Virus record (IMG/VR): IMGVR_UViG_3300007509_000045
Location: 1-28,306 of that record
Source of the DNA: a virus
Length of the DNA: 28,306 nt
Strand: one strand, 5' to 3'
Shown: positions 1-9,900 of the stretch, piece after piece
Layout of the letters: each line of letters starts with the position of its first letter
Position numbering within the stretch: position 1 is the first letter of the stretch
Translations under genes and position numbers: made by a program
The notes under the pieces: model-generated
Seen by the model: only the letters and a program-made list of their open reading frames with translations
The model's database searches: none
What the model was told of the DNA's origin: nothing

Positions 1-242
1 CAATGACAGCCTCTATCGTTTTCATTGTAAAAATCTACAATTTGAACGCCTCTCCCGCCACCGCCCATCTCTTCAAGATTTGTTACACCTTCGGCGACTG
101 TTTGATTGATGCAAGTTAGTTGTTCATCTTGAACTGTACAAATATCTTTCAGTGCGGAGAATGTCGCATTGGCAAGATATTCCATAGTTTGGTCAACTTC
201 TTTTGCCATCTGGTTCATCTTACCAAGTGTTAAAATATCCAT
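1..242 (-). CDS. Unidentified tail-region protein, N-terminal part (runs off the left edge)
   Basis: Reading from the ATG at 242 gives an open frame to the window edge, 80 complete codons with no stop. The protein begins MDILTLGKMNQMAKEVDQ, then has a helix-like stretch with two cysteines, a short glycine-rich hinge (MGGGGRG) and the end VDFYNENDRGCH. The start is supported by a GGAG ribosome binding site about 10 bases upstream, in the same GGAGATAAAC context used by the neighbouring gene at 294-3884, and by a late promoter box at 278-285. It is the last gene of the tail cluster seen here, so a fibre or fibre-associated role is plausible, but I do not recognise the family. The remaining length is unknown. 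Confidence 0.75.
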   Translation of the reverse strand, partial: MDILTLGKMNQMAKEVDQTMEYLANATFSALKDICTVQDEQLTCINQTVAEGVTNLEEMGGGGRGVQIVDFYNENDRGCH

Positions 243-277
243 AGTTGTTTATCTCCAGAAATTCTTTTATTTACTTC

Positions 278-285
278 TATTTATA
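278..285 (-). promoter_or_regulatory. T4-type late promoter box TATAAATA
   Basis: The plus strand reads TATTTATA, so the minus strand carries an exact TATAAATA, the -10 element recognised by the sigma-gp55 late polymerase in T4-like phages. It lies 36 bases upstream of the ATG at 242, in the short gap after the 1196-residue gene, and would drive the gene leaving the left edge. Confidence 0.7.
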
Positions 286-293
286 TTAATTTA

Positions 294-3200
294 TTAAACG
301 TCCCATACATCTTTCAATGTAATAATTCCACGCATATTTTCATTATTACCATCATATCTACTAGAAGTGTATAGTAGTGAATCTGGCGTTCCTTTTTTCC
401 AAGACTGGCATTTGAATGTCCAATAATCATCCATAGAATGACCATTTGGATTCTCAAACTGAATCATAATACCATTCTTAAAGTTTGTTCCGGCTGTGTT
501 ATTAGCAGAAAATGGGCTATTATCTGTATTTCCTTCTGGCCCATACAGTGCTAAATCAGTATTAACATTATTGATAGAAGCACCAGTATAACTAACTGGT
601 CCTGCAACCACCACTACAGGTTGCTTATAAGCAGTTCCAGGATTAGTGAATGTGATAGATGAAACATTGCCTGCCGCTCCAAGTTGAACTGTGCCAGTAG
701 CACCGTAACCAGTAGGAATAGGATCTGCATCAACTACTATAACTCTTGTTTGTCCATCAATATAATTTTGCCAATCTTCAACGATTGTAGCCGAGCCGAT
801 ACCATTATTAAGTGTGACTGTTCCAGCGAATCCACCGCCAATTGTGCTATCTAAAGTAGTACCAATCTTACCTGAAGGATCAGATATAATTATGATAGGC
901 TCATTGTAATTTGAACCTCGATTAGTCAAACTTACATCAGAGATTATATTATTAACATCTGGTGTCAATGAACCACCTGCACCAGTTCCAGCAGGATCAT
1001 TAATAATAAGTTGAATATCATTATAATTAGAGCCGCCATCATCTACATTAACATCAATTATTTCACCTATAGTGATTTCTGCATTCCAAGTTGCCCCGGC
1101 CCCTTCACAATCCGCTTGAACGAGAAATTGCGAATCAGAACAAACAGCTGGAACGTATTCTGTTGTTAAATTTGGTCTCAAAATAGCTCCAGAACCATAT
1201 GTTCTTCCTGTTTCTAATCCAGTAGCAGAATCAATGATAGGAGTACCAGTAGGATCAAACGCAAGAATTTGAGTATTCTCAGAATAACCAGTTCCCTTAT
1301 TCACAACAGTAACAGCACCAATAGAGCGATTAGTTTCTACAGAAGCATATGCTCCTTCTCCTGGGCCAGATACATCAATAATACGAACTGTATCTGTTGT
1401 ATTATATCCTTTTCCTGGGTTATCAACAGTAATATCAATTAAGTTTCCTGATGCATTAATAGTACCAAGACCTCTCAGACCACCACCAGTTGTTGTGTTC
1501 ATTTCAACAAATACCGTGTTTTCACGAACCCAAAGAGTAGCAGTAGTTTCAGTATTATTCTCATCAACAATATCATATCTATCTGTTAATTCAGTGTCCT
1601 TTGTGACTGTATATGAGAATGTAGCATTTTGTGGAATATCACCAGAATTAAACATTCCATCAGTATGTGTTACTGTATGCGCTTGAATATCAAGATTTGT
1701 AAAGTCGATTGTATCTCCAACATTTACAGAAATAACGGACGGAGTGAAAGTATTGTTTTGAATATCCACCTGAACAGTCTTTGCTGTATTATCAGTATAT
1801 CCAGTACCTTGATCTGAAACTGCAATACTTGCGATACCACCATCAGCAAGATTCATTGATACTTGCGCAGGAGTAGCAGGGGCTCCACCACTAATAGAGA
1901 CTGTATCTCCTACTCCATAATCAGCACCACCATTAGTTATAATAACTTCATCTACTGTTCCATCTTCTGCTAATACAACATAACCATCAGCAAGACCACC
2001 AGTATTTGTTGTGAATGCTACTGTAATTGTTGGATTAACATTATGTGTTGTAATAGTCATTTCGTGGTCGTGACCACCGCCAACTGTTTGTGTTAGAATG
2101 AATGAATTGTTAAAATCATTCCAAGCAACAGTAATATCGTGTGAGTGACCTGCCTCAACGGTTGCGCCGACTTGAGGAGTTCCTGCTTTAATTTGATTAA
2201 TTATTGCTTGTGAAAATTGTAATGTATGAGTATGACCATCACCACCCGGAACTTCAGGAACGATAATTTCATAATATCCGGTATAACCTGCACCAGCATT
2301 AGTAATTAAAATCTCATCAACCATACCATTCTTTAATGTATGAGTTGCTACTGCTTTTGTTTCAATGGAACCTGTAACATCAACAGCACCTAAATCAAAT
2401 GCTCTTGCAGATGAGTTTTTAGAATATTTTGTACCTCTATTAGTGATTGTAACATCTGAAACACCATTATCATAAACAGCATTTAAGATTGCACCAGTAT
2501 CTTGTTTGCCATTAGCATCAATTGTGTATGCATACGAATCAATGAAACCGGAATCATCATTAATGTATACATTATAGATAAGACCATCAGATAAATCAGA
2601 ATCATAAGATTCACCAGCAATATTAAACTCATAAGAACGACTTAAATCATCTAAAAGAGCAACATTAGAATCTTTATACATTTCACATTTTACAGGAGTG
2701 TCATATAGGCCGCCAGAAGAATCAATATCAATAGCATTCATACTAGCATCCACACCCCATCCAGTTACGGATGATGTTGAATCGTGACAATAGGAAGAAT
2801 AAGGCTTAAATAAAGTTGTATCATAGTTCTGTGCATATTGGCCAACAATACCTTCATTGTAAATAGAACCATCAAGATTTGTGATTGTAATAAAATCACC
2901 ATCATCAAGACTACCCCACATCATAGCTGAATCAATACCTCTTCTCAAGACAAGTTCAGGATTATCAGTATCAGCAATAGACGTATTATTAAGAATAGTT
3001 AATTCAACAGCCGGTGTGCCATCTTCTTCGTGTCCAGTTCCTCTGAATGAATTAACATTAGTAGTGGATACATACTTGTTTATATCATATGCTTTAATCT
3101 TAGTAACAGAAGTTGAGCCAGTAGAAGCCTCTTGTTCAAGTTTAAGATGTTGAACGAATGGACGAGGCTCACCTTCGATTTGCATTGTCTCACCAAATGA

Positions 3201-3884
3201 CTGAATAGCGCCAGTTGATTTGTTATATGAAATATGATGTGTTCTATTTGGTCCTTCTTCTGCGAATGTGATCTGACCTTCTGCATTGTATTTGTAGTTA
3301 TCAAATCCAATCTCACGAGTCATCGTAACATCGGCAAGTAATTCATTGGTTTGATGAATAGAATAACCAGAATCTGCCGCACCAGAAGTATATTGAGCAA
3401 TATTAGATAATATATCATCAAGGGCCTGCTGGATAATAGCATCCTGAGATTCAACGTGAAGAGTGTAGTCACTTTGTAACTGTGATATTGTTCCAGTCAC
3501 ATTAGTTTCAAGAATGTTTGCGTGATTTGAAAGAATATTACCAGCATCGTTTGCCCAAGGCACAAATACTGTATTAACGAAACCTTGAACTTCATCATTC
3601 ATATAGGTTTCAACAGCATTCATAGCAGTGTTGGTTCTTATAATCACTTCATTCTTGAATGTGTTTTGTTGGTTCTCTAGTGGCGCACTAATATTATCAT
3701 TCAACCAAGTTTTCATTGAACCAGCCATTGCGTTCAACTTAGTTGGAATCATCACCGCAGGAGTGTTAGTATAAATTTCTACTTCTTCGGTGAAAGCCGT
3801 GATGTCGATACTATCAAATGTAATATCTGGAATATCGTTAAACGGATCAACCGCAGTTGTTATGTTTGATAGTGTTACGGACAT
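294..3884 (-). CDS. 1196-residue fibre-like structural protein with HxH, GxGY and degenerate cupredoxin modules
   Basis: This is probably a tail or baseplate appendage protein. The first ~165 residues are helical and rich in N, T and Q, as in phage fibre stems. The rest is a mosaic. A His-rich module at about residues 545-622 has three HxH motifs (HTH, HSH, HDH). About nine beta repeats of the form V-x-[IV]-x-N-x-G-x-G-Y-x-x-x-x-x-V-x-[IV] occupy much of residues 470-1090. A cupredoxin-like fold sits near residues 704-795. A single Cys loop (CSDSQFLVQADC) is near residue 915. The C-terminus is a unique ~80-residue domain ending LKDVWDV. The ATG at 3884 follows GGAGATAAACTAAA, a good Shine-Dalgarno site, and two late promoter boxes lie 37 and 56 bases upstream. 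Its position downstream of the baseplate genes suits a host-contact protein, but no receptor or enzymatic activity can be read from it. Confidence 0.8.
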   Translation of the reverse strand: MSVTLSNITTAVDPFNDIPDITFDSIDITAFTEEVEIYTNTPAVMIPTKLNAMAGSMKTWLNDNISAPLENQQNTFKNEVIIRTNTAMNAVETYMNDEVQGFVNTVFVPWANDAGNILSNHANILETNVTGTISQLQSDYTLHVESQDAIIQQALDDILSNIAQYTSGAADSGYSIHQTNELLADVTMTREIGFDNYKYNAEGQITFAEEGPNRTHHISYNKSTGAIQSFGETMQIEGEPRPFVQHLKLEQEASTGSTSVTKIKAYDINKYVSTTNVNSFRGTGHEEDGTPAVELTILNNTSIADTDNPELVLRRGIDSAMMWGSLDDGDFITITNLDGSIYNEGIVGQYAQNYDTTLFKPYSSYCHDSTSSVTGWGVDASMNAIDIDSSGGLYDTPVKCEMYKDSNVALLDDLSRSYEFNIAGESYDSDLSDGLIYNVYINDDSGFIDSYAYTIDANGKQDTGAILNAVYDNGVSDVTITNRGTKYSKNSSARAFDLGAVDVTGSIETKAVATHTLKNGMVDEILITNAGAGYTGYYEIIVPEVPGGDGHTHTLQFSQAIINQIKAGTPQVGATVEAGHSHDITVAWNDFNNSFILTQTVGGGHDHEMTITTHNVNPTITVAFTTNTGGLADGYVVLAEDGTVDEVIITNGGADYGVGDTVSISGGAPATPAQVSMNLADGGIASIAVSDQGTGYTDNTAKTVQVDIQNNTFTPSVISVNVGDTIDFTNLDIQAHTVTHTDGMFNSGDIPQNATFSYTVTKDTELTDRYDIVDENNTETTATLWVRENTVFVEMNTTTGGGLRGLGTINASGNLIDITVDNPGKGYNTTDTVRIIDVSGPGEGAYASVETNRSIGAVTVVNKGTGYSENTQILAFDPTGTPIIDSATGLETGRTYGSGAILRPNLTTEYVPAVCSDSQFLVQADCEGAGATWNAEITIGEIIDVNVDDGGSNYNDIQLIINDPAGTGAGGSLTPDVNNIISDVSLTNRGSNYNEPIIIISDPSGKIGTTLDSTIGGGFAGTVTLNNGIGSATIVEDWQNYIDGQTRVIVVDADPIPTGYGATGTVQLGAAGNVSSITFTNPGTAYKQPVVVVAGPVSYTGASINNVNTDLALYGPEGNTDNSPFSANNTAGTNFKNGIMIQFENPNGHSMDDYWTFKCQSWKKGTPDSLLYTSSRYDGNNENMRGIITLKDVWDV
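1490..1785 (-). other. Cupredoxin-like domain lacking the C-terminal copper ligands
   Basis: Residues ~704-795 of the 1196-residue protein read as a plastocyanin-type fold: the strand NNTFTPSVISVNVGDTIDF, then N-L-D-I-Q-A-H-T-V (H736 at the first His-ligand position), then the FNSGDIPQNATFSYTVT segment. The closing C-x2-H-x2-M loop of copper-binding members is absent. The corresponding stretch (YDIVDENNTETTATLWV) has no Cys, His or Met, so a type 1 copper site is unlikely. It probably survives as a structural beta-sandwich. Confidence 0.6.
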
Positions 3885-3920
3885 TTTAGTTTATCTCCAA
3901 ATTAAATCTATTTCTGATTA

Positions 3921-3947
3921 TATTTATAATAATTAAAACTATTTATA
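3921..3947 (-). promoter_or_regulatory. Two tandem T4-type late promoter boxes
   Basis: The minus strand has exact TATAAATA at 3940-3947 and again at 3921-3928, 56 and 37 bases upstream of the ATG at 3884. Both sit in the 79-base gap after the 2511-residue gene. Tandem boxes suggest strong late expression of the 1196-residue protein. The distal box overlaps the loop and one arm of a small inverted repeat (3936-3954). Confidence 0.65.
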
Positions 3948-3954
3948 ATAGTTT
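3936..3954 (-). terminator. Possible weak terminator hairpin overlapping a late promoter
   Basis: AAACTAT (3936-3942) and ATAGTTT (3948-3954) form a perfect 7-bp stem around a 5-base loop, 10 bases after the stop codon of the 2511-residue gene. In the RNA the stem is followed by U-rich sequence (TTTTAATTATT). The stem is almost entirely A-T, so it may be only an accident of the AT-rich gap. Confidence 0.3.
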
Positions 3955-3963
3955 AGTATCTCT

Positions 3964-6900
3964 TTATGCTATAACTACTGCATCAATTTCAGTGAATGTT
4001 GATCCATCAGAATTATCAACTCTCACATCATATGTACCAGGATTTACAACATCAGTAAATGAAATATTGTTAGCATCAACAAATGTTACCGTTTGAGGAT
4101 AACCAGTTGTAGTTGCTTGGTCAATAAGTGTTACTGTTGTAGTAGATTCAAATGATGCTCCTGTAACTCCATAAGTGCCATCAAGATTATCAGTAACAGT
4201 AATGATTCTCAAGTGATCAAGTACAGTGAATGGCACATCAAGTATAGCAAAATCACCGTCAATATTTGTAATCTTAAATTCTTGTATTCCTAGTGGAGTA
4301 TCAGCATTTAATATAAAGTTAACCTTAGTTGGTAGATTTATTGGTGAAGATGATTGTTCAACCCCACCAATAGTGATAATATAGTTTGGATCAATACCAT
4401 CACCAGTTACTTCGATTGTGTCTCCAGTCATTGCCTCAACTACAGTAGCATCCCAAACTCCTCTTGGTGATTCACAAGAAGATTGGTCATTGAAAGATAA
4501 GTCAGTACAATGAGCTGGATTCTCAGGTGTCCAAACTCCTCTTGGTGATTCACAAGAAGATTGGTCAGTGAAAGATATGTCAGTACAAACACCAAATGTC
4601 CAAGTATTATTATCAGAAGTCCAAACTCCACCAGAAGTAGTACACTGTGATTCATTGTTGTTAAACTGTGTATCAGAACACGTTCCCGCATCTTCACAAG
4701 ATGTAACATCTCCATATATTGGATTAGAACAAGAACCAGCAGTCCAAGTACCATTAGGCTCAATACAAGACACTTCATCTGGATAGATTGAATCAGAACA
4801 GAAGGATACTACTGTATCGAACCAAGTACCGTTAGGTGTCTCACAATCTACTTGATTATTATATAGATCATTAGAACAAGAAGGATTAATTGCTGTAACC
4901 GCTCTTGTACCAAACTCAATATTCATACCGGTCAGAGATACAGGTGGATTCAAGATATCATTAGAACGTCTGTTAACATCATAGTAATTTTCAATCACTG
5001 ATTCGCCAAATGATTCCAGTGTACGCATACCAGAGATAGGCTGACCTGTATAGTCTGCATTTTCCATATCAAGATGGACACTCTTCCATCTTTCTTCTCC
5101 ACCGATAGGTACACCAAACACATTCAAAGAACGTGCAAGCAATAGATACTCATCAGAAGAAAGATTAGGAATAGTCTTAACAGAAACATTATCCCAATAA
5201 GTGAAGCCATTTCCAGTAGTAGAAAGTGTTATGTACGCAACACCAGTAACTGGTGCAGTGAATATAAAGTCTTTATCTCCATCATTATCATTAGCAGTGA
5301 TTTCAAAACTACCATACGTGTCTGAATCTGGAGTAGGACCAATCTTAACAATAGAATCAGTAGGTCTATCAATATTGAAGCCTACACGATAGTTCATTTC
5401 ATTAGTGATTTCAAATGAGATATGTGCGATTCCTCTTGCACCAGTACCAACACCAGAAGTGTAAATCTGTTGTGAAGTTTGGTCAACATATGAATTACCA
5501 CCTTCTTGAGAAGCGAAAGTCCAATTCTCTTCCACTTCACGAACTGAAATATTATCAATAGATCCTTCAAAACCAATATTAGTGTAGTAAGGATTATTTT
5601 CTTCAGGACGATTATTGTCCACATCAGCAATGAAGTGAATCTTAGAGTCGTGTGAACCAGCTCTCGTATAGTAAGATTGTTCACCATTAGGAACAACACC
5701 AGTAGAGTCATAATCAATTGCTGGTATTTCTTCTTCAACTAGCTTAACGGAGTTGATAGAACCTGAACCATTCATCTGTAGCATAAATGTAGATGAAGCC
5801 TCTCCAACTAAATCAATGTGATGGATACCAGTTGTAGAAATAGTATGTTGAGCAACACCATCAACAAACACATCAATTGTAGGATTGTTATTAGTAGTTG
5901 ACACTAGAGTTAATTCATCGTGACCTTCAGGAATTGTTTGTGAAACTAACACATAACTCATAATATCTTGAGACCAAGCAATTGTAAAGATGTGTGTATA
6001 TGTTTCTGCGTGATAACCATCAGTCTGCACAAATGATAGCGTATTAACAGATGGATTCTCTTGTAACCAATTACTCTGTGTTTCAGTCATTTGGAATGTA
6101 TGAGCGTGAGTTCCAGCAGGCCCAGGCCCAACTTGGAAATTCAAGATATTTTCATCAAACACATCACAATCAATAGTTGCTTCATACTTCTCATTCTTAA
6201 CAAGAGCATTAGCTAAGGTGTATGTAGCAGTGCCATTTGTAGAAGAATTGAAAATTAACTTCTCATTAACAATCTGTACATCAGGACCAGAAGTTGTCCA
6301 ATTAACTAGAACAGGATCAGTGAAATCAAAGTTCCAATTTGAAATTAAATTCTCAGGATTAGTACCTAGAGTAACACGTAATCTACCAGACATACCGTTA
6401 TCATTAGGGTCGAGGTCTGCTAAATTATACTTAACTTCATATAGTTTACCAGTCTCAATATCAACAGTCTGGTTAACTTCTGTTTTAGAAGAGATAGTGC
6501 CGTCAATATATGCTTTACCTCCGACTGAATTCCAGCCTTCACCCATATACCAAGCATTTTGACCAGTTACACGTTCACGGATTGAAACATTATCAATCTT
6601 ACCCTTACCTGTGTTATTTAGTCTCAATATATTTGTATTAGCAGGAGCAATTACTGTTTCGGAGTAGTGTCCAACTGTAGTATTAGATGTGCCTTCAACA
6701 ATAGTATCACCAATAAGAACTGCTTGAACTGTTCCAACTTCCGCATCAAAGTCATCCTTGAATGATTCTACGATATCGTATTGGATCTCGTATGTTGTGC
6801 CTTCAACAATTGAACCAGTAACAATCTGCTCAATATATCCTGCAACAGTAGTATTCGTAAATGCAGTACCACCTTGAATCTGCCAAGAACCAGATTCTGT

Positions 6901-9900
6901 CCATACAACTTCCTTGAATGTTACGTTATCAAGAGAGATATTAGAACGCTTATCTATATCAACACTGATATAAACCTTAGCAAGACCACTTTCATTGTTT
7001 GTTACAAGGAATTGCTCAGAACCAATTCCTGGAATCATCACAAGTGGATCAATATAAGATGTAGTGCCAAGTTCAATATTCATTGCTTGAATCTTTGGAA
7101 TTGCACCTTCACCTGTAGCAGTTAACAGATTGCCTTCATTAAGTACGTCTGCTTGAGTTCCTTTTACTGGGAATGAATTTACTGGCTCAGGCTGTACCTG
7201 GAAGTAGTCAGTAGAAGTGCCGTTATCAACAACAATCTTATCCTTAATATGTAGAGGAGTGTACATATTGTCCTGACCGTGATGGTAGTAAACAACAATA
7301 TCTTCACCAGCATTAACAACAGGCAAGTCAATAATATTGAATTGTCCCATCATAGAAGCGTGCCAAGCACACTGATAGTAAAGTGTATCAGGAGCGACAG
7401 ATGGTACAGTGAATTCTAAAATTTCATATTTAGGAACGCCTGCCCCATCAAGACCAAAGTTAGAAGAATCAGCGTATGTTTGGTCACCAGCTCCCTCTTC
7501 TGCTCTTGAACCATTTACACCAAGTAGATACTCACCAAAATAAGCACCTGGAGTAAAGTGTGAACCATCATCAGTTGTAATATACATTGGGTGACCAGCC
7601 GCATTCACACGGAAGCGATAAGTGCCACCACGATAAAGGTTGACTGTTCTGTTAGTACCTTCAATCATACCTTCTTTATCAAATTTATATAGACCACCAT
7701 CAGCTTCTACAGCATAGTATCCATTTACTTCGCCAGGCGCAACAAATGGACCAAGTCCAGAATTACCATCAGAACCAGTAAGACCGAAATCTTCAGGAAT
7801 CTTCCAAGTGAATTCTTTAGAGAAGTTACCAATGTATTGTGATTCTCTCCATTGCGCTAATCCAACCTCACTTGTTGGATTCAAATCTAAACAAGTCTGT
7901 TTATCATCTTCGCCATTGTAGTACCATCCATCAACGTCTAACTCTTCACACCAACCATTTAACCCCATACAAACCGGGAATGTTTCTGTAGAAGTCCAGT
8001 TGCCTGGCTCCTCTTCAAGATTGTTGAATGGATTATGATCACCAGCAACGATAGTTAGACCGTGATCTGCTCTCATAGAAACACACTTCTTACCATCATT
8101 CTGTACCATACCCGCTTCAACTAGATTATCCCACCCTGCGCCGAGAATAGCTTTAACACCAGCCGCGTGCATATACATTGGAGTAGGGAGTCCAGTGAAT
8201 GGATCAGGCTGTACGATATGACCTGATGGATTCCAAGCATTATTAGTGAATTTATATGTACCACCACGATATAAGTCAAAACCACCTGTTGTTCCTTCGT
8301 TACCACCAAATGATGCTGCCACTGCTTCATCTACTTGATAAGGAGCATATGATGGATCAGAATGATCCCACCAAGTCCAGTACCAAGGTGAGTCTTGTGC
8401 GCCTTCAACAGTAGTGGTGTCTGGATCAACAAATGTTAATGTAGTTTGCGTATCTACAGTGATTTCCATATTGTCAGTCGGGCCATAACCATCACCAAGC
8501 GCAACAACAGTATGGTCGTTCATAGCACCAGGTAATTCAGATGGTGTATATGGTTGTGGTCCAGAAGGTAACTGAACAACATCGCCAACAGAAAGTCCGT
8601 GATTGGTTGATTTTACTGTTCTAGGACGTGACCAATGAATCTCTACGCCTTCAATATATGGAGAACCAACGTGATTTGTTAAATCTCTTTCTACTTCAAA
8701 TCTATATGATGCTAAATCCGCAACAACTTCATAAGATTCAACAACATCGAATTGTGTTGGAGTTGTGCCAGGAGCATTTTCAAGCGGATAAATAACAGAT
8801 TCGGTTAATACAAAGTGATCCCAATCGATAACATAGTCAACAAAGTAGTTAGTATTACCGTGATGAATGCCGTTATAAACATTCTGATAATGAACTTTAT
8901 CGCCAGCTTTCAAGCCGTGAGCATCACATTCGATACCTTTATCTTTCTTAACATATCCAATAATATCAATAAATGGAAGATTAATAGATGTGGGATTAGT
9001 ATCATCTCCACCTAACGCAAAATTATACTGACCAAGTGTAAACTGTGAAGAACCAGGGTACCAAACTCTATCGAAATCGTGGATATGCTGGTCAATAGCA
9101 ATGATTAAGTAAGTATCATTGTCTGGATCCAAACACCCCATCTCAAGAGTATGGAAATGCTGAGGATCAGAAGTACCGTAGTCAGAAGTAAGAATCAGTG
9201 TATTGCCTGAAGTAGCACTCCAAGTACCGTCAGTATCCTGTGTTACATTCTGTAGTGGAGCGGCCTTAAGAGTAGCCTCATCATCAAGAGAAATTAGAAT
9301 CTCGTGATAGTGACCGAAGTTAGTAAGTTCTACCTTAGTGCCGCCAGTAATATCATAATAGTTCTGCATTCCGTGAGTGTGTGAACCTGTCATACCAACA
9401 AGGTACATACCACCGTCGCCATTATTTAATGCAGGATCCCAATCGAAAGTTGCAGAGTGTGAGTGTGGAGAATTCTCTCCAGAACCTTCACCATCAGTAG
9501 AAGTCATAATAACTGTAGGTGTGCCATTCTTAATCTGTTGATATTCAGCAGGAGTTAATTCAGCAGTATGCAAGTGTCCGATAACATTAACATCATCAAA
9601 GAATATATCTACACGAGCATCGCCCTTTTGAACAGCAGTAATAATATATTCTTCCCATTTACGTTCGCCTACTCCAACAGAACCATCACCAGAACCATAA
9701 CCTGAGCCACCTGATATAAGTGTAATACCAAGAACAGAACCGTTAATTTCTCCACTAACACTACCTGCTACTGTAGGTGTACCACCTACAAGTGTAATAG
9801 TTGGAGGAGAATGGTAACCACTACCATTCTCCGTAATGGTAATAGAATCTATTGACCCAGAGGCATTAATTGTTGCTATAGCAGTTGCTGGAGTTGTTGG

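Noticed and set aside
1495-3153. Plus-strand and alternative-frame open frames within 294-3884
   Set aside because: They are antisense or shifted shadows of a long gene with recognisable domains, and their translations show no family features.
4453-4588. CRISPR-like or mobile-element repeat
   Set aside because: There are only two near-identical copies, in coding frame, with no spacers pattern, no terminal inverted repeats and no transposase.
4440-4778. 112-residue repetitive open frame on the minus strand
   Set aside because: It is the shifted frame of the Cys-repeat array; its repeats come from the underlying DNA repeat.
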